From: Paenibacillus tuaregi
GTDB taxonomy: Bacteria; Bacillota; Bacilli; Paenibacillales; Paenibacillaceae
Assembly: GCF_900086655.1 (NCBI RefSeq)
Contig: NZ_LT575476.1
Location: 3,920,543-3,984,542 of the forward strand
DNA: 64,000 bases
Direction: 5' to 3'
The position numbers and the translations under genes are program-made. Numbering within the stretch: the stretch's first letter is position 1; every line of letters begins with the position of its first letter. This document shows positions 8,531 through 17,041 of the stretch, piece by piece. Under the pieces are notes generated by a model, which searched no databases, was not told the DNA's origin, and worked only from the letters and a program-made list of their open reading frames with translations.

Positions 8531-9814
8531 TCATTTCCGCTTCTCTCTAAGAAAATCAGTCTGCAAGGAAGTGCCCCGAATCCGGTGATTCCGGATCAAG
8601 GTGGAGGGGTCGTCCCCCAGCATCCCGGCTGTAAGAACAGCACTCTCACCGAACTTGTCGCGCAGCATATCCATCGTTTTGGTGAGTTGCTCCTTTTTGG
8701 GCTGCTTCTCATAATCAAATAGATCCAGCTGAAGTGCCGATTCATCCTTGGGAACCAGGTTCTGGACTGTAATTCCAAGAAGACGCACAGGACGCTCTTC
8801 TTTCCAGTGACGCTGGTACAGTTTACAGGCTTCCCGGTAAATGTCCTCCATATTCTCGGTCACTTTTCCCAAGGTCTGAGAGCGGGTTATCGTCTTCATA
8901 TCCGGTGTGCGAATCGTGATTTGCACCGTCTGTGCCATCATATTCTGCCTTCGCAACCGGCGTGCAACCTGATCAGCCAAGTTCAGCATCACACGGGATA
9001 TATCTTCGTACTTGCTGATGTCTTTTGGAAGCGTTGTGGTATGGCCAATCGACTTGTTCTTATCCCTCTCTTCCTTTACAGGAGAGTCATCGATTCCCCA
9101 GGCAGCCTGCTTCATCCAGAGTCCCATCACTCCGAACTTCTCCGCGAGAAGCCGCTCGTCTGCGGCCGCCAGCTGGCCAAGCGTATAAATCCTTAACCGT
9201 TGAAGCTTCTCCGCCGTCTTCCGGCCTATTCCGAACATCTCCGAGCAAGGCTTGTCCCAGAGCAGCTTGGGTACATCCCTGATCCGGAGCACAGTTATGC
9301 CATTTGGCTTCTTCATGTCCGAGCCCATCTTGGCGAGAAGCTTATTGGGAGCAACGCCAATCGAACATGGCAGGCCAAGCTCATTGCGGATTCTCCCCTG
9401 GATTTCGCCAGCAATCTCCAATGGGGTTCCAAACTGCTTGGAGCCCGTGATGTCCAGATAACACTCATCGATGGACACAGCTTGAAGAAGCGGGGTGTAT
9501 CCATAAGCAATATCCATAAAAGCCTTTGAATACTTTCGGTACAGATGAAAATCCGGAGAGATGACAATGAGGTTCGGACACAACTTAAGCGCCTGGCTGA
9601 CCAGCATCCCCGTTGAAATGCCCAGCCTCCGCGCCGCATAAGAGCACGTCACTATCACACCCTTGCGAAGCTCCACACTGCCTGCCACCGCTGTAGGCCT
9701 GTCTTTGTACTTGTGCGGCTCCTCCGCTTCATGTACGGAGCAGTAGAATGCATTCATATCTATATGTAATATGACCCGGCCCTTAGCGGGATAATACTCC
9801 TCCACATTCTTCAC
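8531..9814 (-). CDS. dinB: DNA polymerase IV (Y-family translesion polymerase)
   Basis: This enzyme copies past damaged bases. The palm begins HIDMNAFYCSV with the first metal aspartate; the second acidic pair is in SIDECYLD. A thumb helix-hairpin-helix (FGIGRKTAEKLQRL) and the little-finger domain follow. The C-terminal QLDLF, near residue 372, is a sliding-clamp binding motif. GTG at 9814 is chosen as start because GAGGGGG lies 6 bases upstream; a GTG 15 bases further out is inside that site. About 425 residues is usual for Bacillus YqjH-type enzymes. It diverges from the citramalate synthase gene; I see no obvious LexA box in the 110-base gap. Confidence 0.92.
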   Translation of the reverse strand: MKNVEEYYPAKGRVILHIDMNAFYCSVHEAEEPHKYKDRPTAVAGSVELRKGVIVTCSYAARRLGISTGMLVSQALKLCPNLIVISPDFHLYRKYSKAFMDIAYGYTPLLQAVSIDECYLDITGSKQFGTPLEIAGEIQGRIRNELGLPCSIGVAPNKLLAKMGSDMKKPNGITVLRIRDVPKLLWDKPCSEMFGIGRKTAEKLQRLRIYTLGQLAAADERLLAEKFGVMGLWMKQAAWGIDDSPVKEERDKNKSIGHTTTLPKDISKYEDISRVMLNLADQVARRLRRQNMMAQTVQITIRTPDMKTITRSQTLGKVTENMEDIYREACKLYQRHWKEERPVRLLGITVQNLVPKDESALQLDLFDYEKQPKKEQLTKTMDMLRDKFGESAVLTAGMLGDDPSTLIRNHRIRGTSLQTDFLREKRK

Positions 9815-9873
9815 CGGAATCCCCCTCACTTGCTTGTAAATTCATGGTTTTATGCAAAAATCCTAATTCCATG

Positions 9874-9901
9874 TTACATTTAAAATAACAAATGTTATAA
9901 T
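9874..9901 (+). promoter_or_regulatory. SigA-type promoter of cimA with extended -10
   Basis: TTACAT (9874-9879), a 16-base spacer and TATAAT (9896-9901), with TG at 9893-9894 giving an extended -10. It points to the citramalate synthase gene, leaving a leader of about 50 bases. Confidence 0.7.
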
Positions 9902-9959
9902 AATTCATTATACCAAAATACCGTGCATGTTTATGACTTTTAAAGGGGGACTCTCCACT

Positions 9960-11576
9960 ATGTCAAAGGCCTTATCCATCTTCGACACAACCTTGCGTGA
10001 CGGCACACAGGGCGAAGGAATCAGCTTGTCTGCGGACGATAAACTAAAGATCGCCTCAAAGCTGGACCAGCTGGGTGTGCATTACATCGAAGGCGGCATT
10101 CCGGGGAGCAACAATAAAGACATTGAGTTTTTCAAACGGGTCAAAAGCTTAGGGTTAAACGCTAAAATTACCGCATTTGGCAGCACCCGCCGCAAAGACA
10201 GCATTGCCTCCGCGGATGCGAACCTGAACCGGGTCATCGAATCCGGCGTGCAAGCCGCTACCCTCGTGGGCAAATCCTGGGACTTCCACGTCCACACGGC
10301 TTTGCAGACCTCACTGGACGAGAACCTCGCGATGATCTTTGATTCCATCGCTTATTTGAAGCAAAGTGGACTTGAAGTGATTTTTGATGCAGAGCATTTC
10401 TTTGACGGCTACAAGAACAATCCGGAATACGCGCTGTCTGTCATGAAGAAAGCCAAGGAAGCCGGTGCCGACTGGCTCGTCATGTGTGACACGAATGGTG
10501 GAACTCTTCCCCATGAGGTTCACCAAATTGTATCGGCTCTTGCTCAGGAGGTGCCTGGTGCCCATCTCGGCATTCACACCCATAACGATTGCGAGCTGGC
10601 CGTAGCCAACTCACTCAGCGCAGTACAGGCTGGAGCGCGGCAGATCCAGGGCACGATGAACGGATATGGGGAACGCTGTGGGAACGCGAACCTCTGCAGT
10701 GTAATCCCTAATCTTCAGCTCAAAATGAACTATGAGGTGTTGGAGCCGGGCAAGCTGGCACAGCTGACCAATACAGCCCGTTACATCAGTGAAATTGCCA
10801 ACGTTCATATGCCGAACAACCAGCCCTATGTCGGGACGTCCGCTTTTGCCCATAAGGGCGGTATCCATGTGTCAGCGATTCTCCGCGACTCCCGTACCTA
10901 TGAACATGTGGTTCCCGAGACGGTGGGCAACAAACAAAGGGTGCTCGTCTCCGAACTCGCCGGCCAGAGCAATATTCTGTCCAAAGCGCAAGATATGGGG
11001 ATTGAGTTCGACCCGGCCAATGAGGACACCCGGGAAGTGATTAACCGGATCAAGAACCTGGAGCATCAAGGCTACCAATTCGAAGGGGCTGATGCCTCGC
11101 TGGAGCTTCTCCTGCGTCAAGCCAATGGGGAATTGACTGAGTTATTCGTATTCGAGTCCTTCAAAATGCTGGTAGAGAAAACCGCCGGCAGACCGGTTGT
11201 ATCAGAAGCTTTCGTTAAGCTTAATATTGCAGGCTCCAGCGTATATACCGCTGCGGAGGGTAACGGTCCGGTCAACGCACTCGATAATGCCCTGCGTAAG
11301 GCGCTAATCACTTACTTCCCGCGGCTGAACGAAATGCATCTGTCTGACTATAAAGTCCGCGTGCTGGATGAAATGGACGCTACCGCTTCCAAGGTACGGG
11401 TTCTGATTGAATCCAGAGACCTAACCAGCAGCTGGAATACCGTTGGGGTATCCGGCAACGTAATCGAAGCAAGCTGGGAAGCCTTGGTTGACAGTATCCG
11501 CTACGCCCTGCTCGGCGAGAACCAATTGGAGAATCAGGAGATCACCGCAGAGCGCGGAGGAATCGTCAATCATTAA
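9960..11576 (+). CDS. cimA: (R)-citramalate synthase
   Basis: CimA condenses acetyl-CoA with pyruvate to citramalate, a threonine-independent entry to isoleucine synthesis. The protein is in the 2-isopropylmalate/homocitrate/citramalate synthase family: IFDTTLRDGTQGEG near residues 7-20, GIPGSNNKD, the HTHND metal motif, the GYGERCGNAN segment and HKGGIHVSA, followed by a regulatory LeuA-dimer domain from about residue 400. The 538-residue length and GTQGEG (not GEQSPG, as in isopropylmalate synthases) favour citramalate synthase. ATG 9960 follows AAGGGGG; an ATG 33 bases upstream lacks a good site. The gene is monocistronic. Confidence 0.88.
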   Translation: MSKALSIFDTTLRDGTQGEGISLSADDKLKIASKLDQLGVHYIEGGIPGSNNKDIEFFKRVKSLGLNAKITAFGSTRRKDSIASADANLNRVIESGVQAATLVGKSWDFHVHTALQTSLDENLAMIFDSIAYLKQSGLEVIFDAEHFFDGYKNNPEYALSVMKKAKEAGADWLVMCDTNGGTLPHEVHQIVSALAQEVPGAHLGIHTHNDCELAVANSLSAVQAGARQIQGTMNGYGERCGNANLCSVIPNLQLKMNYEVLEPGKLAQLTNTARYISEIANVHMPNNQPYVGTSAFAHKGGIHVSAILRDSRTYEHVVPETVGNKQRVLVSELAGQSNILSKAQDMGIEFDPANEDTREVINRIKNLEHQGYQFEGADASLELLLRQANGELTELFVFESFKMLVEKTAGRPVVSEAFVKLNIAGSSVYTAAEGNGPVNALDNALRKALITYFPRLNEMHLSDYKVRVLDEMDATASKVRVLIESRDLTSSWNTVGVSGNVIEASWEALVDSIRYALLGENQLENQEITAERGGIVNH

Positions 11577-11618
11577 ACAAACCGTATAGCTTCGGCCAAA
11601 CTTAATATCATGACATCA

Positions 11619-11660
11619 AAGGCCCGTCTAATCCTCTAAGGAGCAGCCGGGCCTTATTCA
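11619..11660. terminator. Bidirectional terminator between cimA and the TlpA-like gene
   Basis: AAGGCCCG (11619-11626) pairs with CGGGCCTT (11648-11655), with an inner TCCT/AGGA stem, between two convergent genes. The T tract is weak on both sides. Confidence 0.6.
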
Positions 11661-11682
11661 CACCAGTTTATTTAACAATTCG

Positions 11683-12261
11683 TTACAGATTAACCAATTT
11701 CGCCAATTTACGATCAAGTTCATCCGCGGATATCAAACCGATGATCACGTCCTGAATCATACCGTTCCGGTCAATTAAGACATTAGTCGGAAAAGCCACG
11801 CCATTGTATTTTCGGTAGGCGGTCTCTTTTTCATCCAGCAGCACAGGAAATGTCATTTTATAGGTTTTCACAAAATCCTTGGCTTTGGATAACTTGTCAT
11901 ACATGGTAACATTTACACTATAGACATCAAGGTTAGACTTATATTTGTCAGCCAGCTTAACCAAATCAGGAGCCTCATCTTTGCAGGGATCACACCATGA
12001 TGCCCAGAAGTTGACCAGCAGCGGCTTCTCCCGCTTGCCGCCAACCTGATAAGTTTTGCCGTCCAGCGCAGTTAAGCTAAAAGCCGGTGCTTCACCGCCC
12101 GGCTTCAGTCCGCTCTTCTCCAAAGCAGTGGCACTAATGGAAGCTGACTTACGCTCACTGGCCCCTGTAAACCAGGACAAGATGCCTTTGTCGGAGTTTT
12201 GATATAACGCAACGCCAAGAAGCAGCGCAATCCCGAGCAGAATAAATCCGTTTCGTTTCAT
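11683..12261 (-). CDS. TlpA/ResA-type membrane-tethered thioredoxin
   Basis: This is an exported thiol-disulfide oxidoreductase. An uncleaved N-terminal anchor (FILLGIALLLGVALY, about residues 6-20) is followed by a thioredoxin fold with NFWASWCDPCKDEAPDL; the redox pair is C90/C93. The sequence GVAFPTNVLIDRNG contains the cis-proline loop. Length 192 is usual for TlpA/ResA/StoA proteins, which reduce apocytochromes or spore-cortex enzymes on the outer membrane face. No ccd or res genes are adjacent, so the partner cannot be inferred. The WCDPC active site differs from ResA's WCEPC only by one acidic residue. Confidence 0.88.
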   Translation of the reverse strand: MKRNGFILLGIALLLGVALYQNSDKGILSWFTGASERKSASISATALEKSGLKPGGEAPAFSLTALDGKTYQVGGKREKPLLVNFWASWCDPCKDEAPDLVKLADKYKSNLDVYSVNVTMYDKLSKAKDFVKTYKMTFPVLLDEKETAYRKYNGVAFPTNVLIDRNGMIQDVIIGLISADELDRKLAKLVNL

Positions 12262-12551
12262 GGTTCTCTTTCCTTTGCTGTTAAGGTTGAAGGACTAACT
12301 TCTACTATTGTACCCTTAATGAGCAAAATGTTACAGGTGTACGTTAAAGAACCGGAAACATCATCAAATCCTGCCGTATAAGTTGAACATAAAAATTACC
12401 AATAGACCAGGACATTTCTCTTGTTTGCCTTACATGTAAATCAATAGTTCAGCTTATATACAACGGGGTAGCGTATCCATTCGCGGTCTGTTTCTGGCCA
12501 GGTTTATTTTCACAAATAGAGATGAAATTTTTATTCAAAGGAGAGAGTATC

Positions 12552-12998
12552 ATGCAGCTTCAATCCCGTCAGCAGTGCATCCTCACCCCTGAAGTGCGTC
12601 GTTCTTTGGTCACCCATCTATACCGCGTATTTCCGGAGGAAGGCTGCGGTGCACTTCTTGGCGACAAGACAGACAACGGGTGGATTCTGGATCACTTTCA
12701 GCCTATTCGCAACACAGCCAGCAATCCACAACATATGTTCAAGCTGGACCCTACGGGCTGGATTACCTCCAGCTTTAATCCGAGATTGATGGGGATTTTT
12801 CACACCCACCCCAATTCATCTCCCGTTCCTTCTCCCGAAGATACTATGCAGCTCCAGCTGTTTGGGGAGATGATTCAGCTTTATTTGATCGCCTCCAGAA
12901 CAAGTGTAGACGGTGAACCGGACGCTGAGATTGGCGTGTACACGGTGCACCGTCAAGAGAATGGATTATATGCGTTAGAGTCATTAGGTCTTGCTTAG
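12552..12998 (+). CDS. M67-family JAMM/MPN+ metallopeptidase
   Basis: The protein has a complete JAMM zinc site: E29 or E30 (FPEEGCG), H84 and H86 in HTHPNSSPVPSPED, S94 and D97, matching HxHx7SxxD. Bacterial JAMM proteins of this size are usually isopeptidases or peptidases linked to ThiS/MoaD-like sulfur carriers (Mec+ class). No sulfur-carrier or cysteine synthase gene is next to it, so its substrate is open. ATG 12552 follows AAAGGAGAGAG with good spacing; a start 30 bases upstream has no site. The stop overlaps the convergent exonuclease gene by 15 bases. Confidence 0.85.
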   Translation: MQLQSRQQCILTPEVRRSLVTHLYRVFPEEGCGALLGDKTDNGWILDHFQPIRNTASNPQHMFKLDPTGWITSSFNPRLMGIFHTHPNSSPVPSPEDTMQLQLFGEMIQLYLIASRTSVDGEPDAEIGVYTVHRQENGLYALESLGLA

Positions 12999-13718
12999 AA
13001 ACACGTATAAATCTCCTAAGGTTATGATGTTCATCTGCCTGAGCCTTGGGATTAACGCAGCCCATAGAGAGGCTGTCATCAACGCGTCTTCGAGGGCATG
13101 ATGGCGGGTTCTAATGGGAAGGCCGTAGGCGTTAAGCCAGTCATCCAGGCTGGAGATGCCCCGGTAAGGCTCCAGCTTGCCCGCAATCATCATGGTATCC
13201 AGCACCCTGTGGCCGAGATGGGATCGCGTAGTCCTCCATAACGCCTGATCAAGAAATGACTTATCATGTGCACTCCCATGAGCGATCAGCACCCTGTCAG
13301 CAATGAAGGACATAAACCCGTGAAGTGACCCCATCAGGGGAGGTGCCTGGTCGGACATTTCCTGGGTAATACCGGTCAGCTCTGTAATGGACCTTGGAAC
13401 AGGCCCTGAGGATCGGCATAACTCATGAAAGGTCTGATCGGTAATCCTTCCCCCTTCCATCTTCACCGCACCGAAAGACAGAATTTCATCTCCGTGATGC
13501 GGATGAAAGCCCGTCGTCTCCAGATCAAATACTGCGGTCTTAAGCTGGGTCAGCGGGATATGAAGGGTCTCTGTTCTTCTCTGCCCTTTGTTCATCGACC
13601 TTATAAAAGCGATTTGCTGAGCACTCGGATTTCCTGCCCTCAAAGCGGCAGCCGAGGGAACACTCCGGTTTATCAGGGTATTCCAGAATCCGCCACCTTT
13701 CTTGCCGGACTCCTTCAT
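12984..13718 (-). CDS. DEDDh 3'-5' exonuclease (DnaQ/PolC-epsilon type)
   Basis: The exonuclease core spans about residues 58-235. AVFDLETTG supplies D65 and E67; LIAHGSAHDKSFLD supplies the third acidic residue; RTRHHALEDALMTA supplies the catalytic histidine and last aspartate. Proteins like this act as proofreading subunits or free nucleases on DNA or RNA. The start ATG overlaps the stop of the DUF294 gene in an ATGA junction, so the two are translationally coupled. The pairing of DUF294 nucleotidyltransferases with DnaQ-like exonucleases recurs in other bacteria from memory, where its role is not settled. Confidence 0.85.
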   Translation of the reverse strand: MKESGKKGGGFWNTLINRSVPSAAALRAGNPSAQQIAFIRSMNKGQRRTETLHIPLTQLKTAVFDLETTGFHPHHGDEILSFGAVKMEGGRITDQTFHELCRSSGPVPRSITELTGITQEMSDQAPPLMGSLHGFMSFIADRVLIAHGSAHDKSFLDQALWRTTRSHLGHRVLDTMMIAGKLEPYRGISSLDDWLNAYGLPIRTRHHALEDALMTASLWAALIPRLRQMNIITLGDLYVFLSKT

Positions 13719-14791
13719 AGCCCTTTCCTCTCCGTGAACCGAAGCTGCCTTTGCAGGGTCCTGTACAGCAGCTTAACCGTGCCAAGGCTCTCTCGCAGCT
13801 CTTGCTTAACCTCTTTTTGCTTCATCATAGACGGAGTAAGATAGGAGCTTCCCTGCAGCATACCGTCATATACCGTATAAGAGGTCAAGGACCTGAGTTT
13901 AAGTGTCGTATAAAAAGCTTGGCGGCAGGCTTCAAGGCCAAGCCCCGGAACGGCCTCAAGCCGAATGAGCTGTTTAAGCCGCTCGGCTGTTGAAGTCTCG
14001 GGGATACCATACTGCAAAGCGATACATCTCATCCCGTTGACAAGCGGCATATAAAGTCCATATTTAACGTCGAAGCTGCCTGCGTGTTCCCCGAAAGGTT
14101 CGGTAATGACCTGCCCCAACACATTAAGGCCCGCTTTATGCCTCACCGTTCCCCTAAGCAATGCAGCGGTAAGCGCCTCTCCAGGCTCCATTACTTCCTG
14201 AAATGCTTTCTTCCACTCCCTTTCAAGCTCACGGCTTCCCGCAATACACCTCATATCTGAAGCGATATTCAGATATCTAATCTGCTCCCACTGCAGTTCA
14301 TCCCTCCAGCCCTGCAGCTGCTCACGCCAGCCTGTTAGCGTGTGCCTCCACATTGCATTCGATAACATAACATTCCCCGGGCATGGCGGATAACCAACCT
14401 TCTCCAGAATTTTGACCAATACCCCGGCAAAATATTTAAAATAAAGCTCGCCCCTCTCTCCACCGCCTTCCCCGATAATCAGCCCGTTATCCTGGTCACT
14501 CCATAAGGTCTGTTCTCCACGGCCGGCACTGCCAAAAGCCACAAAAGCATAAGGGACTGGCGGAACGCCAATACCTTCAACTTCAAGGACTTTCTCAGCA
14601 AGATAAGCGCAGCGGGCCATCACCTCATCATGCATTTGATTAACTGCATGATTCCAATCGGGTGAGGGCATAGCGGCGAATAAATCCAAGAGCCGGCTCT
14701 GCTCTTTAATTCTCGCTGCCCGCAAGGTGCGGGGGGAGGAAGCTGCACGTATGCCCGCATAGTTATTCTCATAAGCCAGCGCTTCAGACAT
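13715..14791 (-). CDS. DUF294 nucleotidyltransferase (GlnD-like fold)
   Basis: This is a soluble 358-residue protein with a DUF294 putative nucleotidyltransferase domain followed by the DUF294_C helical domain. The polymerase-beta-like signature is FGSAGRGEQTLWSDQDN, with G87-S88 and metal aspartates D99 and D101, the same pattern as in PII uridylyltransferase GlnD and glutamine synthetase adenylyltransferase. HD and ACT domains of GlnD are absent, as are the CBS/cNMP domains often found upstream of DUF294. It lies 31 bases after amt and overlaps the exonuclease gene by 4. Nucleotide transfer to a protein is plausible from the fold; the target is unknown and no PII gene is in the window. Confidence 0.82.
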   Translation of the reverse strand: MSEALAYENNYAGIRAASSPRTLRAARIKEQSRLLDLFAAMPSPDWNHAVNQMHDEVMARCAYLAEKVLEVEGIGVPPVPYAFVAFGSAGRGEQTLWSDQDNGLIIGEGGGERGELYFKYFAGVLVKILEKVGYPPCPGNVMLSNAMWRHTLTGWREQLQGWRDELQWEQIRYLNIASDMRCIAGSRELEREWKKAFQEVMEPGEALTAALLRGTVRHKAGLNVLGQVITEPFGEHAGSFDVKYGLYMPLVNGMRCIALQYGIPETSTAERLKQLIRLEAVPGLGLEACRQAFYTTLKLRSLTSYTVYDGMLQGSSYLTPSMMKQKEVKQELRESLGTVKLLYRTLQRQLRFTERKGL

Positions 14792-14822
14792 GAATGCCTC
14801 ACTCCCTCTTCCTGCTTATTAT

Positions 14823-16259
14823 TTATTTAATTACACTGATAGTCCCAAGCTCCGGATTTGTCCGCGCCTTCAGACTCTCTTTGTCGATTTCACCTGTCAG
14901 CAGCTGCATTTGTTCTGGGTAACCATAGGTTCCATGTTCGCTGATATCCAGACCCATCATTTCTTCCTCTTCAGTAACCCGAATGCCCATCAGCCATTTC
15001 ATAGCTGCAAGAATCAAGAAAGAGGCAACGAGCACAAATGCAAACGTTCCGGCGACTCCCAAGATTTGTACACCCAGCTGTTCAAAGCCTCCGCCGTAGA
15101 ATAATCCCGGCTTCCCTACTCCAGTAGCTGCCACCAACTCTGGTGTGGCGAATAAGCCAGTGGAGACGGCTCCCCATATACCTGCAATCCCGTGAACAGA
15201 TACAGCAGAGATTGGATCATCCAGGCCGGCTCTTTCCAGCCATTTTCCCGAGAGGAAACCGATAATACCTGCGACAGCCCCAATTACTACAGCAGCCCAA
15301 GCTTCCACAAAAGCACAGGAGCCTGTGATAGCCACAAATGCGGCAAGTACTCCGTTCAGCATGCTTGGAATATCTGATTTACCAGCAAATACCCAGGATA
15401 TGAACAAGGCGGCAAGAGCCCCAGCAGCTGCTGCAATATTGGTAGTCAGAGCCACATAACCGAAAAATCCGTCCGCAAGCGGGGTTAGAGCACTGCCCGG
15501 ATTAAAGCCGAACCAGCCAATCCAGATAATGATCACTCCAAGCACCGTAAGAACTTGGTTATGACCTTGTATCACATTAGGCTTACCTTCTTTATTATAT
15601 TTGCCAAGCCGGGGCTTAAGCAGGAAGGTTGCCGCCAAAGCCGCTGTCGCGCCTGTCAAATGTACTACTGTAGAGCCGGCATAGTCCTGCATGCCAAGGC
15701 TTCCAAGCCATCCTCCGCCCCATACCCAGTGAGCAACTACTGGATAGATAAGGATCATGAACAAAGTTCCAAAAATAATATATACGCTGAGCTTCGCCCG
15801 TTCAGCCATCCCGCCACAAGCTATTGCCAGAGACACGGCTGCAAAAGAAAGCTGAAACAAAAACTTGACATTCAGCGATACATTCGAAGCAGAAAGTGAA
15901 GCGAAGGAGCCTGCAGCACTGTCCCCTCCGAATAAAAATCCGGTTGTACCCCAGAAGCTGTTCCCATTACCAAATCCGAGCGCGAATCCTGCAGCCCAAA
16001 AAGCAATGACTGCAATACCTAAGGTCAGAACCGTTTTCCCGGCCACGTGACCGGCGTTCTTCATCCGGACCGAACCCGCCTCCAGCAGAGCGAAACCCGC
16101 TTGCATGAAGAACACTAACAAGGCTGCCAGAAAAACGAACATCGTATTAAGGCCAATTTCGAGCACCGGTGCGGTCACCTCATCCGCAGCAAAGGCCGAA
16201 ACCGGGAAAGCCATCAGCATCACAGCTGCAATTAATCCAATCATCCATTTCTTCCTCAT
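14823..16259 (-). CDS. amt: Ammonium transporter (Amt/NrgA)
   Basis: Amt is the trimeric ammonium channel of the cytoplasmic membrane. Residues 1-24 form a signal peptide ending AFAADE. Eleven membrane helices follow, with the hallmarks AGFALLEAGSVRMKNAGHV, HLTGATAALAATFLLKPRLG and AVSVHGIAGIWGAVSTGLFA, the last carrying a pore histidine. The cytoplasmic tail has RVTEEEEMMGLDISEHG, the stretch to which PII proteins dock in relatives. At 478 residues it is in the long class. Two exact GlnR/TnrA boxes flank its promoter, so nitrogen status controls it. No glnK follows; a DUF294 nucleotidyltransferase takes that place. Confidence 0.95.
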   Translation of the reverse strand: MRKKWMIGLIAAVMLMAFPVSAFAADEVTAPVLEIGLNTMFVFLAALLVFFMQAGFALLEAGSVRMKNAGHVAGKTVLTLGIAVIAFWAAGFALGFGNGNSFWGTTGFLFGGDSAAGSFASLSASNVSLNVKFLFQLSFAAVSLAIACGGMAERAKLSVYIIFGTLFMILIYPVVAHWVWGGGWLGSLGMQDYAGSTVVHLTGATAALAATFLLKPRLGKYNKEGKPNVIQGHNQVLTVLGVIIIWIGWFGFNPGSALTPLADGFFGYVALTTNIAAAAGALAALFISWVFAGKSDIPSMLNGVLAAFVAITGSCAFVEAWAAVVIGAVAGIIGFLSGKWLERAGLDDPISAVSVHGIAGIWGAVSTGLFATPELVAATGVGKPGLFYGGGFEQLGVQILGVAGTFAFVLVASFLILAAMKWLMGIRVTEEEEMMGLDISEHGTYGYPEQMQLLTGEIDKESLKARTNPELGTISVIK

Positions 16260-16275
16260 TGAAAACCACCCCTAA

Positions 16276-16292
16276 TGTCATGTTATCTAACA
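16276..16292. promoter_or_regulatory. GlnR/TnrA box, promoter-proximal site
   Basis: TGTCATGTTATCTAACA fits TGTNA-N7-TNACA at every fixed position. It lies 17 bases upstream of the amt ATG and downstream of the predicted -10, where bound GlnR would block transcription. Confidence 0.82.
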
Positions 16293-16313
16293 CGTTTTTG
16301 ATTTGTTAAAGTG

Positions 16314-16343
16314 ATTATATATCTATATCGCTAAATAGTACAA
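16314..16343 (-). promoter_or_regulatory. Predicted amt promoter
   Basis: On the minus strand TTGTAC (16338-16343) and TATAAT (16314-16319) are 18 bases apart. Transcription would begin near 16307, between the two GlnR boxes. Confidence 0.55.
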
Positions 16344-16391
16344 CAAAAAATTATTAAAAACTGCAATAAAATTAATTAATGTGCCGCTTCA

Positions 16392-16408
16392 TGTAACGTT
16401 TAATTACA
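16392..16408. promoter_or_regulatory. GlnR/TnrA box, upstream site
   Basis: TGTAACGTTTAATTACA fits TGTNA-N7-TNACA exactly. Its centre is 116 bases from the centre of the proximal box and about 93 bases upstream of the predicted amt start point, a position suited to activation. It also lies about 50 bases upstream of the divergent merR promoter. Confidence 0.82.
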
Positions 16409-16448
16409 CAACACTAGAAACACCAACTACTTTTTGTAAGTGTGACGT

Positions 16449-16478
16449 TTGACTGTACACTTTAGGATCGTGTATGAT
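16449..16478 (+). promoter_or_regulatory. Predicted merR promoter
   Basis: TTGACT (16449-16454), 18-base spacer, TATGAT (16473-16478), facing the MerR gene with a leader of about 70 bases. Confidence 0.6.
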
Positions 16479-16555
16479 ATTTTTAGATGTTGGACTATAG
16501 GAAAGGCCCATATATAAGAGAGAAAATTTAGGCATAAGTTAGGATAGGATCATCT

Positions 16556-17017
16556 GTGGAAATAAGGAGTGATTATATTGGAGATACGAAGCTTTACCGC
16601 ATAGGAGAATTAGCCAAGTCCGCAGGCGTTAGTGAACGGACCATCGATTATTACACAAAGATCGGGCTCATCAGTCCAGAGACCCGTACACAGAAGAATT
16701 ACCGTCTGTATAATCATGAAACTTTACTACGGCTTGAACGTATTAACCAGATGAAACAAGAGAAGTATACGTTGGAAGAAATACGGGCCAAGCTTGAGAT
16801 GTGGAACAAAATCACCAACGAAGAACAGGTCACCGAGAAACTTACCGCATTGGAGATCCATATGCAGCAGCTTGAGCGGGAAGTCAAAGAATTGGAACCG
16901 ATTATCTCCCAGCTCCAGCCTAACCAAATCAATCGTGCATTTACGCATCTCATGCCTCAGAGCCTTGCCTGTATCGAAGCCATCCGTATCCTGCTTAATC
17001 ATGGGCCATTTACTTAA
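16556..17017 (+). CDS. MerR-family transcriptional regulator
   Basis: The protein has an N-terminal MerR winged helix (YRIGELAKSAGVSERTIDYYTKIGLI, then NYRLYNHETLLRLERI), a dimerising coiled coil at about 85-125 and a short effector region. There is no cysteine cluster, so it is not a classic metal sensor. It is not GlnR: the C-terminal half is unlike GlnR/TnrA. The start is uncertain. GTG 16556 has AGGATAGG 7 bases upstream; alternatively AAGGAG at about 16561-16566 is spaced 7 bases from an in-frame ATT (16577) that would yield a protein beginning near GDTKLYRIGEL. It is followed after 24 bases by the YugP gene. Confidence 0.85.
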   Translation: MEIRSDYIGDTKLYRIGELAKSAGVSERTIDYYTKIGLISPETRTQKNYRLYNHETLLRLERINQMKQEKYTLEEIRAKLEMWNKITNEEQVTEKLTALEIHMQQLEREVKELEPIISQLQPNQINRAFTHLMPQSLACIEAIRILLNHGPFT

Positions 17018-17041
17018 TCTTGACGGTTGGAGGAATGAACG

